Origin: Siphonodentalium dalli
Taxonomy: Eukaryota > Mollusca > Scaphopoda > Gadilida > Siphonodentaliidae
NCBI GenBank assembly: GCA_032622095.1
Contig: CP136063.1
Span: 27,158,987 to 27,222,986 of the forward strand
Reading direction: 5' to 3'
Length of the DNA: 64,000 bases
The notes below the pieces were generated by a model, which saw only the letters and a list, made by a program, of their open reading frames with translations, did no database searches and was not told the origin of the DNA. The translations under genes and the position numbers were made by a program. This document shows, in pieces, positions 13,191 through 27,300 of this stretch. Position 1 is the stretch's first letter. Every line of letters starts with the position of its first letter.

Positions 13191-16100
13191 TTGAGTAAAA
13201 AAGTGTTTACTGTTGATCGATTTCACTTTCAATGTTGGGTAGAAAGTGTTTACTTTTGATCAATTTCACTTTCAATGTTGACTAGAAAGTGTTTACTGTT
13301 GATCGATTGCACTTCCAATGTTGAGTAGAACGTGTTTACTGTTGATCGATTTCGCTTTCAATGATGACTAGAAAGTGTTTACTTTTGATCGATTTCACTT
13401 TCCATGTTGAGTAGAAAGTGTTTACTATTGATCTTTCACGTTCAATGTTGAGCAGAAATTGTTGACTGTTCATCGATTTCACTTCCAATGTTGAGTAGAA
13501 AGTGTTTACTGTTGATCGATTTCACTTTCAATGTTGACTAGAAAGTGTTTACTGTTGATCGATTTCACTTTCAATGTTGAGTAGAACGTGTTTACTGTTG
13601 ATCGATTTCGCTTTCAATGTTGACTAGAAAGTGTTTACTGTTGGTCGATTTCACTTTCGATGTTGAGTAGAAAGTGTTTACTTTTGATCGATTTCACTTT
13701 CCATGTTGAGTAGAAAGTGTTACTCTTGATCTTTCACTTTCAGTGTTGAGTAGAAAGTGTTTACGCTTGATCTTTCACGTTCAGTGTTGAGTAGAAAGTG
13801 TTTACTGTTGATCTTTCACTTTCAGCGTTGAGTAGAAAGTGTTTACTGTTGATCGATTTCACTTTCAATGTTGAGTAGAAAGTGTTTACTCTTGATCTTT
13901 CACTTTCAGTGTTGAGTAGAAAGTGTTTACGCTTGATCTTTCACGTTCAGTGTTGAGTAGAAAGTGTTTACTGTTGACCGATTTCACTTCCAATGTTGAG
14001 TAGAAAGTGTTTACTCTTGATCTTTCACTTTCAGTGTTGAGTAGAAAGTGTTTACTGTTGATCGATTTCACTTTCAATGTTGAGTAGAAAGTGTTTACTG
14101 TTGATCGATTGTAGTTTGATTATTGAGTAGAAAGTGTTTACTATTGATCTTTCACGTTCAATGTTGAGTAGACAGTGTTTACTGTTGATCGATTTCACTT
14201 TCAATGTTGAGTAGAAAGTGTTTACTCTTGATCTTTCACTTTCAGTGTTGAGTAGAAAGTGTTTACTGTTGATCGATTTCATTTTCAATGTTGAGTAGAA
14301 AGTGTTTACTCTTGATCTTTCACTTTCAATGTTGAGTAGAAAGTGTTTACTGTTGATCGATTTCACTTTCAATGTTGAGTAGAAAGTGTTTACTGTTGAT
14401 CGATTGCAGTTTGATTATTGAGTAGAAGGTGTTTACTGTTGATCGATTTCACTTTCAATGTTGAGTAGAAAGTGTTTACTGTTGATAGATTGCAGTTTGA
14501 TTATTGAGTAGAAAGTGTTTACTGTTGACCGATTTCACTTTCAATGTTGTGAAAAAAGAGTTTACTGTTGCTCGATTGCAGTTTGATTATTGAGTAGAAA
14601 GTGTTTACTGTTGATCGATTTCACTTTCAATGTTGAATAGAAGGTGTTTACTGTTGATCGATTTCACTTTCAATGTTGAGTAGAAAGTGTTTACTGTTGA
14701 TCGATTGCAGTTTGATTATTGACTAGAAAGTGTTTACTGTTGACCGATTTCACTTTCAATGTTGTGAAAAAAGTGTTTACTCTTGATCTTTCACTTTCAT
14801 TGTTGAGTAGAACGTGTTTACCTTTGATCGATTTCACTTTCAATTTTTGGTAGAAGGTGTTTACTTTTGATCGATTTCGCTTTCAATGTTGACTAGAAAG
14901 TGTTAACTGTTTATCGATTGCACTTTCAATGTAGAGTAGAAAGTGTTTATTGTTGATGGATTGCTGTTTCGATGTTAGGTAGAGAGTGTTCACTGTTGAT
15001 CGATTGCACTTTCAGTGTTGGGTAGGAAGTGTTTACTCTTGATGTTTCACTTTCAATGTTGAGTATAAGTGTTTACTGTTGATCGCTCTCAATATCAATA
15101 TTGAGTAGAATATGCTTACTGTTGATTGATTGCACTTTCAATATTGAGTACAAAGTGTTTACTGTTGATCCATTTCACTTTCACTATTGAGTAGAACATG
15201 TTTACTGTTGATCTTTCACTTCTAATGATGAGTAGAACGTGTTTACTGTTGATCGATTTCACTTTCAATTTTGAGTAGAAAGCGTTTACCGTTGATGGAT
15301 TGAACTTTCGATGTTCAGTAGAAAGTGTTTACTGTTGATCGATTTAACTATCAATATTGAGTAGGAAGTATTTACTGTGATCGATTGCACTTTCAATGTT
15401 GAGTAGGAAGTATTTACTCTTGATGTTTCTCTTTCAATGTAGAGTAGAAAGTGTTTGCTGTTGCTCGATTTCACTCTCATTGTTGAGTAGAAAGTGTTTA
15501 CTGTTGATCGATTGCACTTTCAATGTTGAGTAGGAAGTATTTACTGTTGATCGCTCTCAATATCAATGTTGAGTAGAAAGTATTTACTGTGATCGATTTC
15601 ACTTTCAATGTTGAGTAGGAAGTATTTACTCTTGATGTATCTCTTTCAATGTAGAGTAGAACGTGTTTGCTGTTAATCGATTTCACTTTCATTGTAGACT
15701 AGAAAGTGTTTACTGTTGATCATTGCTCTTTCAAAGTTGAGCAGAAAGTGTTTACTGTTGATCGATTTCACTTTCAATATTGAGTTGAAAGTGTTTACTG
15801 TTGATCGATTTCACTTTCAATATTGAGTAGAAAATGTTTACTGTTGATCGATTTCACTTTTAATGTTGAGCAACAAGTGTTTACTGTTGATCGATTGGAC
15901 TTTCAATATTGAGTTGATGGTGTTTACGTCTGATCGATTTCACTTTCAATGTTGAGTAGAAAGTGTTTACTGTTGCTCGATTTCACTTTCAATATTCAGT
16001 AGAAACTGTTTACTGTTGAACGATTTCAATTTCAATGTAGAGTCGAAAGTATTTACTGTTGAATATTGCACTTTCAATGTTGTGTAGAAAATGTTTACTG

Positions 16101-16824
16101 TTGAACATTTCACTTTCAATATTGAGTAGAAAGTGTTTACTGTTGATCGATTATTTCACTTTCAATGTTGAGTTGAAAGTATTTACTGTTGATCGATTTC
16201 ACTTTCAATGTTGAGTAGAAACTGTTTACTGTTGATCGATTTCACTTTCCATGTTGAGTAGAAAGTATTTACTGTTGATCGATTTCACTTTCAATGTTGG
16301 GTAGAAAGTGTTTACTGTTGATCGATTTCACTTTCAATGTTGACTAGAAAGTGTTTACTGTTGATCGATTTCACTTTCAATGTTGAGTAGAACGTGTTTA
16401 CTATTGATCGATTTCGCTTTCAATGTTGACTAGAAAGTGTTTACTTTTGATCGATTTCACTTTCCATGTTGAGTAGAAAGTGTTTACTGTTGGTCGATTT
16501 CACTTTCGATGTTGAGTAGAAAGTGTTTACTTTTGATCGATTTCACTTTCCATGTTGAGTAGAAAGTGTTACTCTTGATCTTTCACTTTCAGTGTTGAGT
16601 AGAAAGTGTTTACGCTTGATCTTTCACGTTCAGTGTTGAGTAGAAAGTGTTTACTGTTGATCTTTCACTTTCAGCGTTGAGTAGAAAGTGTTTACTGTTG
16701 ATCGATTTCACTTTCCATGTTGAGTAGAAAGTGTTACTCTTGATCTTTCACTTTCAGTGTTGAGTAGAAAGTGTTTACGCTTGATCTTTCACGTTCAGTG
16801 TTGAGTAGAAAGTGTTTACTGTTG
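13191..16824 (-). repeat. Minisatellite block B1, reversed, first higher-order copy
   Basis: Monomers read GAGTAGAAAGTGTTTACTGT on the plus strand, opposite to block A1. The block contains variant monomers with GATTGCAGTTTGATTATTG, CTCTCAATATCAATGTT and GTTGTGAAAAAAG that serve as position markers. The same markers return in the same order in blocks starting at 18,375, 21,540, 24,690 and 27,540. The last part (about 16,300-16,824) is the start of a further copy, cut off at the flip back to A polarity. Confidence 0.88.
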
Positions 16825-18374
16825 TTCACGCTGAAAGTGAACGATCAAGAGTAAACACTTTCTACTCAACATTGAAAGTAAACGATGAAGAGTAAATGCT
16901 TTCTATTCAACGCTGAAAGTGAAAGGTCAAGAGTAAACACTTTCTACTCAACATTGAAAGATCAACAGTAAACACTTTCTACTCAACGCTGAAAGTGAAC
17001 GATCAAGAGTAAACACTTTCTACTCAACATTGAAATGAACGATCAAGAGTAAATGTTTTCTACTCAAAATTGAAAATGAAAGATCAACAGTAAACACTTT
17101 CTACTGAACGCTGAAAGTGAACGATCAAGAGTAAACACTTTCTACTCAACATTGAAAGTGAACGATCAAGAGTAAATGTTTTCTACTCAAAAGAAAATGA
17201 AAGATCAACACTAAATACTTTCTACTCAACGCTGAAAGTGAAAGATCAAGAGCAAACACTTTCTACTCAAAATTGAAAGTGAAAGATCAAGAGTAAACAC
17301 TTTCTACTCAAAATTGAAAGTGAAAGATCAACAGTAAACACTCTCTACTCAACGCTGAAAATGAAAGATCGAGAGAAAACACATTCCAATCAACATTGAA
17401 AGTGAAATCGATCAAGAGTAAACACTTTCTGCTCAACATTGAAACTGAAAGATCAACAGTAAACACTTTCTACTTAACTCTGAAGTGAAAGATCAAGAGT
17501 AAACACTTTCTACTCAACGCTGAAATTAATTGAAAGATCAAGAGTCAACACTTACTGCTCAACGCTGAAAGTGAAAGATCAACAGTCAACAATTGCTACT
17601 CAATATTGAAAGTGAACGATCAAGAGTAAATGCTTTCTACTCAATATTGAATAATGAAAGATCAGCAGTAAACACTTTCTACTCAACATTGAAAGTGAAA
17701 GATCAACAGTAAACACTTTCTACTCAACGCTGAAAGTGAAAGATCAACAGTAAACACTCTCTACTCAACGCTGAAAATGAAAGATCAAGAGAAAACACAT
17801 TCTACTCACATTGAAAGGGAAATCGATCAAGAGTAAACACTTTCTGCTTAACATTGAAAGTGAAAGATCAAGAGTAAACACATTCTACTCAATTCTGAAA
17901 GTGAAAGATCAAGAGTAAACACTTTCTACTCAACTCTGAAATTGAAAGATCAAGAGTAAACACTTACTGCTCAACGCTGAAAGTGAAAGATCGAGACAAT
18001 TTCTACTCAATATTGAAAGTGAACGATCAAGAGTAGATGCTTTCTACTCAATATTGAAAAATGAAAGATTAACAGTAAACACTTTCTACTCAACATTCAG
18101 AGTGAAATAGATCAACAGTAAACACTTTCTACTCAACGCTGAAAATGAAAGATCAAGATTAAACACTTTCTAGTCAATATTAAAAGTGAACGATCAAGAG
18201 TAAATGCTTTCGACTCAATATTGAAAATGGAAGATCAACAGTAAACACTTTCTGCTCAACATTGAAAGTGAAATCGATCAAATGTAAACACTTTCTACTC
18301 AACATTGAAAGTGAAATCGATCAACAGTAAACAGTTTCTACTCAACATTGAAAGTGAAATCTATCAACAGTAAA
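16825..18374 (+). repeat. Minisatellite block A2, duplicate of A1
   Basis: Polarity flips back at about 16,825 (TGTTTACTGTTG|TTCACGCTGAA). The following 1.55 kb copies 11,642-13,190 at an offset of 5,184-5,186 bp. It ends at the same flip junction as A1. A1+B1 and A2+B2 therefore form a direct segmental duplication of about 5.2 kb that includes the inversion junction. Confidence 0.9.
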
Positions 18375-21300
18375 TTGAGTAAAAAAGTGTTTACTGTTGA
18401 TCGATTTCACTTTCAATGTTGGGTAGAAAGTGTTTACTTTTGATCAATTTCACTTTCAATGTTGACTAGAAAGTGTTTACTGTTGATCGATTGCACTTCC
18501 AATGTTGAGTAGAACGTGTTTACTGTTGATCGATTTCGCTTTCAATGATGACTAGAAAGTGTTTACTTTTGATCGATTTCACTTTCCATGTTGAGTAGAA
18601 AGTGTTTACTATTGATCTTTCACGTTCAATGTTGAGCAGAAATTGTTGACTGTTCATCGATTTCACTTCCAATGTTGAGTAGAAAGTGTTTACTGTTGAT
18701 CGATTTCACTTTCAATGTTGACTAGAAAGTGTTTACTGTTGATCGATTTCACTTTCAATGTTGAGTAGAACGTGTTTACTGTTGATCGATTTCGCTTTCA
18801 ATGTTGACTAGAAAGTGTTTACTTTTGATCGATTTCACTTTCCATGTTGAGTAGAAAGTGTTTACTGTTGGTCGATTTCACTTTCGATGTTGAGTAGAAA
18901 GTGTTTACTTTTGATCGATTTCACTTTCCATGTTGAGTAGAAAGTGTTACTCTTGATCTTTCACTTTCAGTGTTGAGTAGAAAGTGTTTACGCTTGATCT
19001 TTCACGTTCAGTGTTGAGTAGAAAGTGTTTACTGTTGATCTTTCACTTTCAGCGTTGAGTAGAAAGTGTTTACTGTTGATCGATTTCACTTTCAATGTTG
19101 AGTAGAAAGTGTTTACTCTTGATCTTTCACTTTCAGTGTTGAGTAGAAAGTGTTTACGCTTGATCTTTCACGTTCAGTGTTGAGTAGAAAGTGTTTACTG
19201 TTGATCGATTTCACTTTCAATGTTGAGTAGAAAGTGTTTACTCTTGATCTTTCACTTTCAGTGTTGAGTAGAAAGTGTTCACTGTTGATCGATTTCACTT
19301 TCAATGTTGAGTAGAAAGTGTTTACTGTTGATCGATTGCAGTTTGATTATTGAGTAGAAAGTGTTTACTATTGATCTTTCACGTTCAATGTTGAGTAGAC
19401 AGTGTTTACTGTTGATCGATTTCACTTTCAATGTTGAGTAGAAAGTGTTTACTCTTGATCTTTCACTTTCAGTGTTGAGTAGAAAGTGTTTACTGTTGAT
19501 CGATTTCACTTTCAATGTTGAGTAGAAAGCGTTTACTCTTGATCTTTCACTTTCAATGTTGAGTAGAAAGTGTTTACTGTTGATCGATTTCACTTTCAAT
19601 GTTGAGTAGAAAGTGTTTACTGTTGATCGATTGCAGTTTGATTATTGAGTAGAAGGTGTTTACTGTTGATCGATTTCACTTTCAATGTTGAGTAGAAAGT
19701 GTTTACTGTTGATAGATTGCAGTTTGATTATTGAGTAGAAAGTGTTTACTGTTGACCGATTTCACTTTCAATGTTGTGAAAAAAGAGTTTACTGTTGCTC
19801 GATTGCAGTTTGATTATTGAGTAGAAAGTGTTTACTGTTGATCGATTTCACTTTCAATGTTGAATAGAAGGTGTTTACTGTTGATCGATTTCACTTTCAA
19901 TGTTGAGTAGAAAGTGTTTACTGTTGATCGATTGCAGTTTGATTATTGACTAGAAAGTGTTTACTGTTGACCGATTTCACTTTCAATGTTGTGAAAAAAG
20001 TGTTTACTCTTGATCTTTCACTTTCATTGTTGAGTAGAACGTGTTTACCTTTGATCGATTTCACTTTCAATTTTTGGTAGGAGGTGTTTACTTTTGATCG
20101 ATTTCGCTTTCAATGTTGACTAGAAAGTGTTAACTGTTTATCGATTGCACTTTCAATGTAGAGTAGAAAGTGTTTATTGTTGATGGATTGCTGTTTCGAT
20201 GTTAGGTAGAGAGTGTTCACTGTTGATCGATTGCACTTTCAGTGTTGGGTAGGAAGTGTTTACTCTTGATGTTTCACTTTCAATGTTGAGTATAAGTGTT
20301 TACTGTTGATCGCTCTCAGTATCAATATTGAGTAGAATATGCTTACTGTTGATTGATTGCACTTTCAATATTGAGTACAAAGTGTTTACTGTTGATCCAT
20401 TTCACTTTCACTATTGAGTAGAACATGTTTACTGTTGATCTTTCACTTCTAATGATGAGTAGAACGTGTTTACTGTTGATCGATTTCACTTTCAATTTTG
20501 AGTAGAAAGCGTTTACCGTTGATGGATTGAACTTTCGATGTTCAGTAGAAAGTGTTTACTGTTGATCGATTTAACTATCAATATTGAGTAGGAAGTATTT
20601 ACTGTGATCGATTGCACTTTCAATGTTGAGTAGGAAGTATTTACTCTTGATGTTTCTCTTTCAATGTAGAGTAGAAAGTGTTTGCTGTTGCTCGATTTCA
20701 CTCTCATTGTTGAGTAGAAAGTGTTTACTGTTGATCGATTGCACTTTCAATGTTGAGTAGGAAGTATTTACTGTTGATCGCTCTCAATATCAATGTTGAG
20801 TAGAAAGTATTTACTGTGATCGATTTCACTTTCAATGTTGAGTAGGAAGTATTTACTCTTGATGTATCTCTTTCAATGTAGAGTAGAACGTGTTTGCTGT
20901 TAATCGATTTCACTTTCATTGTAGACTAGAAAGTGTTTACTGTTGATCATTGCTCTTTCAAAGTTGAGCAGAAAGTGTTTACTGTTGATCGATTTCACTT
21001 TCAATATTGAGTTGAAAGTGTTTACTGTTGATCGATTTCACTTTCAATATTGAGTAGAAAATGTTTACTGTTGATCGATTTCACTTTTAATGTTGAGCAA
21101 CAAGTGTTTACTGTTGATCGATTGGACTTTCAATATTGAGTTGATGGTGTTTACGTCTGATCGATTTCACTTTCAATGTTGAGTAGAAAGTGTTTACTGT
21201 TGCTCGATTTCACTTTCAATATTCAGTAGAAACTGTTTACTGTTGAACGATTTCAATTTCAATGTAGAGTCGAAAGTATTTACTGTTGAATATTGCACTT

Positions 21301-24300
21301 TCAATGTTGTGTAGAAAATGTTTACTGTTGAACATTTCACTTTCAATATTGAGTAGAAAGTGTTTACTGTTGATCGATTATTTCACTTTCAATGTTGAGT
21401 TGAAAGTATTTACTGTTGATCGATTTCACTTTCAATGTTGAGTAGAAACTGTTTACTGTTGATCGATTTCACTTTCCATGTTGAGTAGAAAGTATTTACT
21501 GTTGATCGATTTCACTTTCAATGTTGGGTAGAAAGTGTTTACTGTTGATCGATTTCACTTTCAATGTTGGGTAGAAAGTGTTTACTTTTGATCAATTTCA
21601 CTTTCAATGTTGACTAGAAAGTGTTTACTGTTGATCGATTGCACTTCCAATGTTGAGTAGAACGTGTTTACTGTTGATCGATTTCGCTTTCAATGATGAC
21701 TAGAAAGTGTTTACTTTTGATCGATTTCACTTTCCATGTTGAGTAGAAAGTGTTTACTATTGATCTTTCACGTTCAATGTTGAGCAGAAATTGTTGACTG
21801 TTCATCGATTTCACTTCCAATGTTGAGTAGAAAGTGTTTACTGTTGATCGATTTCACTTTCAATGTTGACTAGAAAGTGTTTACTGTTGATCGATTTCAC
21901 TTTCAATGTTGAGTAGAACGTGTTTACTGTTGATCGATTTCGCTTTCAATGTTGACTAGAAAGTGTTTACTTTTGATCGATTTCACTTTCCATGTTGAGT
22001 AGAAAGTGTTTACTGTTGGTCGATTTCACTTTCGATGTTGAGTAGAAAGTGTTTACTTTTGATCGATTTCACTTTCCATGTTGAGTAGAAAGTGTTACTC
22101 TTGATCTTTCACTTTCAGTGTTGAGTAGAAAGTGTTTACGCTTGATCTTTCACGTTCAGTGTTGAGTAGAAAGTGTTTACTGTTGATCTTTCACTTTCAG
22201 CGTTGAGTAGAAAGTGTTTACTGTTGATCGATTTCACTTTCAATGTTGAGTAGAAAGTGTTTACTCTTGATCTTTCACTTTCAGTGTTGAGTAGAAAGTG
22301 TTTACGCTTGATCTTTCACGTTCAGTGTTGAGTAGAAAGTGTTTACTGTTGATCGATTTCACTTTCAATGTTGAGTAGAAAGTGTTTACTCTTGATCTTT
22401 CACTTTCAGTGTTGAGTAGAAAGTGTTTACTGTTGATCGATTTCACTTTCAATGTTGAGTAGAAAGTGTTTACTGTTGATCGATTGCAGTTTGATTATTG
22501 AGTAGAAAGTGTTTACTATTGATCTTTCACGTTCAATGTTGAGTAGACAGTGTTTGCTGTTGATCGATTTCACTTTCAATGTTGAGTAGAAAGTGTTTAC
22601 TCTTGATCTTTCACTTTCAGTGTTGAGTAGAAAGTGTTTACTGTTGATCGATTTCACTTTCAATGTTGAGTAGAAAGTGTTTACTCTTGATCTTTCACTT
22701 TCAATGTTGAGTAGAAAGTGTTTACTGTTGATCGATTTCACTTTCAATGTTGAGTAGAAAGTGTTTACTGTTGATCGATTGCAGTTTGATTATTGAGTAG
22801 AAGGTGTTTACTGTTGATCGATTTCACTTTCAATGTTGAGTAGAAAGTGTTTACTGTTGATAGATTGCAGTTTGATTATTGAGTAGAAAGTGTTTACTGT
22901 TGACCGATTTCACTTTCAATGTTGTGAAAAAAGAGTTTACTGTTGCTCGATTGCAGTTTGATTATTGAGTAGAAAGTGTTTACTGTTGATCGATTTCACT
23001 TTCAATGTTGAATAGAAGGTGTTTACTGTTGATCGATTTCACTTTCAATGTTGAGTAGAAAGTGTTTACTGTTGATCGATTGCAGTTTGATTATTGACTA
23101 GAAAGTGTTTACTGTTGACCGATTTCACTTTCAATGTTGTGAAAAAAGTGTTTACTCTTGATCTTTCACTTTCATTGTTGAGTAGAACGTGTTTACCTTT
23201 GATCGATTTCACTTTCAATTTTTGGTAGAAGGTGTTTACTTTTGATCGATTTCGCTTTCAATGTTGACTAGAAAGTGTTAACTGTTTATCGATTGCACTT
23301 TCAATGTAGAGTAGAAAGTGTTTATTGTTGATGGATTGCTGTTTCGATGTTAGGTAGAGAGTGTTCACTGTTGATCGATTGCACTTTCAGTGTTGGGTAG
23401 GAAGTGTTTACTCTTGATGTTTCACTTTCAATGTTGAGTATAAGTGTTTACTGTTGATCGCTCTCAGTATCAATATTGAGTAGAATATGCTTACTGTTGA
23501 TTGATTGCACTTTCAATATTGAGTACAAAGTGTTTACTGTTGATCCATTTCACTTTCACTATTGAGTAGAACATGTTTACTGTTGATCTTTCACTTCTAA
23601 TGATGAGTAGAACGTGTTTACTGTTGATCGATTTCACTTTCAATTTTGAGTAGAAAGCGTTTACCGTTGATGGATTGAACTTTCGATGTTCAGTAGAAAG
23701 TGTTTACTGTTGATCGATTTAACTATCAATATTGAGTAGGAAGTATTTACTGTGATCGATTGCACTTTCAATGTTGAGTAGGAAGTATTTACTCTTGATG
23801 TTTCTCTTTCAATGTAGAGTAGAAAGTGTTTGCTGTTGCTCGATTTCACTCTCATTGTTGAGTAGAAAGTGTTTACTGTTGATCGATTGCACTTTCAATG
23901 TTGAGTAGGAAGTATTTACTGTTGATCGCTCTCAATATCAATGTTGAGTAGAAAGTATTTACTGTGATCGATTTCACTTTCAATGTTGAGTAGGAAGTAT
24001 TTACTCTTGATGTATCTCTTTCAATGTAGAGTAGAACGTGTTTGCTGTTAATCGATTTCACTTTCATTGTAGACTAGAAAGTGTTTACTGTTGATCATTG
24101 CTCTTTCAAAGTTGAGCAGAAAGTGTTTACTGTTGATCGATTTCACTTTCAATATTGAGTTGAAAGTGTTTACTGTTGATCGATTTCACTTTCAATATTG
24201 AGTAGAAAATGTTTACTGTTGATCGATTTCACTTTTAATGTTGAGCAACAAGTGTTTACTGTTGATCGATTGGACTTTCAATATTGAGTTGATGGTGTTT

Positions 24301-27300
24301 ACGTCTGATCGATTTCACTTTCAATGTTGAGTAGAAAGTGTTTACTGTTGCTCGATTTCACTTTCAATATTCAGTAGAAACTGTTTACTGTTGAACGATT
24401 TCAATTTCAATGTAGAGTCGAAAGTATTTACTGTTGAATATTGCACTTTCAATGTTGTGTAGAAAATGTTTACTGTTGAACATTTCACTTTCAATATTGA
24501 GTAGAAAGTGTTTACTGTTGATCGATTATTTCACTTTCAATGTTGAGTTGAAAGTATTTACTGTTGATCGATTTCACTTTCAATGTTGAGTAGAAACTGT
24601 TTACTGTTGATCGATTTCACTTTCCATGTTGAGTAGAAAGTATTTACTGTTGATCGATTTCACTTTCAATGTTGGGTAGAAAGTGTTTACTGTTGATCGA
24701 TTTCACTTTCAATGTTGACTAGAAAGTGTTTACTGTTAATCGATTTCACTTTCAATGTTGAGTAGAACGTGTTTACTGTTGATCGATTTCGCTTTCAATG
24801 TTGACTAGAAAGTGTTTACTTTTGATCGATTTCACTTTCCATGTTGAGTAGAAAGTGTTTACTGTTGGTCGATTTCACTTTCGATGTTGAGTAGAAAGTG
24901 TTTACTTTTGATCGATTTCACTTTCCATGTTGAGTAGAAAGTGTTACTCTTGATCTTTCACTTTCAGTGTTGAGTAGAAAGTGTTTACGCTTGATCTTTC
25001 ACGTTCAGTGTTGAGTAGAAAGTGTTTACTGTTGATCTTTCACTTTCAGCGTTGAGTAGAAAGTGTTTACTGTTGATCGATTTCACTTTCCATGTTGAGT
25101 AGAAAGTGTTACTCTTGATCTTTCACTTTCAGTGTTAAGTAGAAAGTGTTTACGCTTGATCTTTCACGTTCAGTGTTGAGTAGAAAGTGTTTACTATTGA
25201 TCTTTCACGTTCAATGTTGAGTAGACAGTGTTTACTGTTGATCGATTTCACTTTCAATGTTGAGTAGAAAGTGTTTACTCTTGATCTTTCACTTTCAGTG
25301 TTGAGTAGAAAGTGTTTACTGTTGATCTTTCACTTTCAGTGTTGAGTAGAAAGTGTTTACTGTTGATCGATTTCACTTTCAATGTTGAGTAGAAAGTGTT
25401 TACTCTTTATCTTTCACTTTCAATGTTGAGTAGAAAGTGTTTACTATTGATCTTTCACGTTCAATGTTGAGTAGACAGTGTTTACTGTTGATCGATTTCA
25501 CTTTCAATGTTGAGTAGAAAGTGTTTACTCTTGATCGATTGCAGTTTGATTATTGAGTAGAAGGTGTTTACTGTTGATCGATTTCACTTTCAATGTTGAG
25601 TAGAAAGTGTTTACTGTTGATAGATTGCAGTTTGATTATTGAGTAGAAAGTGTTTACTGTTGACCGATTTCACTTTCAATGTTGTGAAAAAAGTGTTTAC
25701 TGTTGCTCGATTGCAGTTTGATTATTGAGTAGAAAGTGTTTACTGTTGATCGATTTCACTTTCAATGTTGAATAGAAGGTGTTTACTGTTGATCGATTTC
25801 ACTTTCAATGTTGAGTAGAAAGTGTTTACTGTTGATCGATTGCAGTTTGATTATTGACTAGAAAGTGTTTACTGTTGACCGATTTCACTTTCAATGTTGT
25901 GAAAAAAGTGTTTACTCTTGATCTTTCACTTTCAATGTTGAGTAGAACGTGTTTACCTTTGATCGATTTCACTTTCAATTTTTGGTAGAAAGTGTTTACT
26001 TTTGATCGATTTCGCTTTCAATGTTGACTAGAAAGTGTTAACTGTTTATCGATTGCACTTTCAATGTAGAGTAGAAAGTGTTTATTGTTGATGGATTGCT
26101 GTTTCGATGTTAGGTAGAGAGTGTTCACTGTTGATCGATTGCACTCTCAGTGTTGGGTAGGAAGTGTTTACTCTTGATGTTTCACTTTCAATGTTGAGTA
26201 TAAAGTGTTTACTGTTGATCGCTCTCAGTATCAATATTGAGTAGAATATGCTTACTGTTGATTGATTGCACTTTCAATATTGAGTACAAAGTGTTTACTG
26301 TTGATCCATTTCACTTTCACTATTGAGTAGAACATGTTTACTGTTGATCTTTCACTTCTAATGATGAGTAGAACGTGTTTACTGTTGATCGATTTCACTT
26401 TCAATTTTGAGTAGAAAGCGTTTACCGTTGATGCATTGAACTTTCGATGTTCAGTAGAAAGTGTTTACTGTTGATCGATTTAACTATCAATATTGAGTAG
26501 GAAGTATTTACTGTGATCGATTGCACTTTCAATGTTGAGTAGGAAGTATTTACTCTTGATGTTTCTCTTTCAATGTAGAGTAGAAAGTGTTTGCTGTTGC
26601 TCGATTTCACTCTCATTGTTGAGTAGAAAGTGTTTGCTGTTGATCGATTGCACTTTCAATGTTGAGTAGGACGTATTTACTGTTGATCGCTCTCAATATC
26701 AATGTTGAGTAGAAAGTATTTACTGTGATCGATTTCACTTTCAATGTTGAGTAGGAAGTATTTACTCTTGATCGCTCTCAATATCAATGTTGAGTAGAAA
26801 GTATTTACTGTGATCGATTTCACTTTCAATGTTGAGTAGGAAGTATTTACTCTTGATGTATCTCTTTCAATGTAGAGTAGAACGTGTTTGCTGTTAATCG
26901 ATTTCACTTTCATTGTAGACTAGAAAGTGTTTACTGTTGATCATTGCTCTTTCAAAGTTGAGCAGAAAGTGTTTACTGTTGATCGATTTCACTTTCAATA
27001 TTGAGTTGAAAGTGTTTACTGTTGATCGATTTCACTTTCAATATTGAGTAGAAAATGTTTACTGTTGATCGATTTCACTTTTAATGTTGAGCAACAAGTG
27101 TTTACTGTTGATCGATTGGACTTTCAATATTGAGTTGATGGTGTTTACGTCTGATCGATTTCACTTTCAATGTTGAGTAGAAAGTGTTTACTGTTGCTCG
27201 ATTTCACTTTCAATATTCAGTAGAAACTGTTTACTGTTGAACGATTTCAATTTCAATGTAGAGTCGAAAGTATTTACTGTTGAATATTGCACTTTCAATG

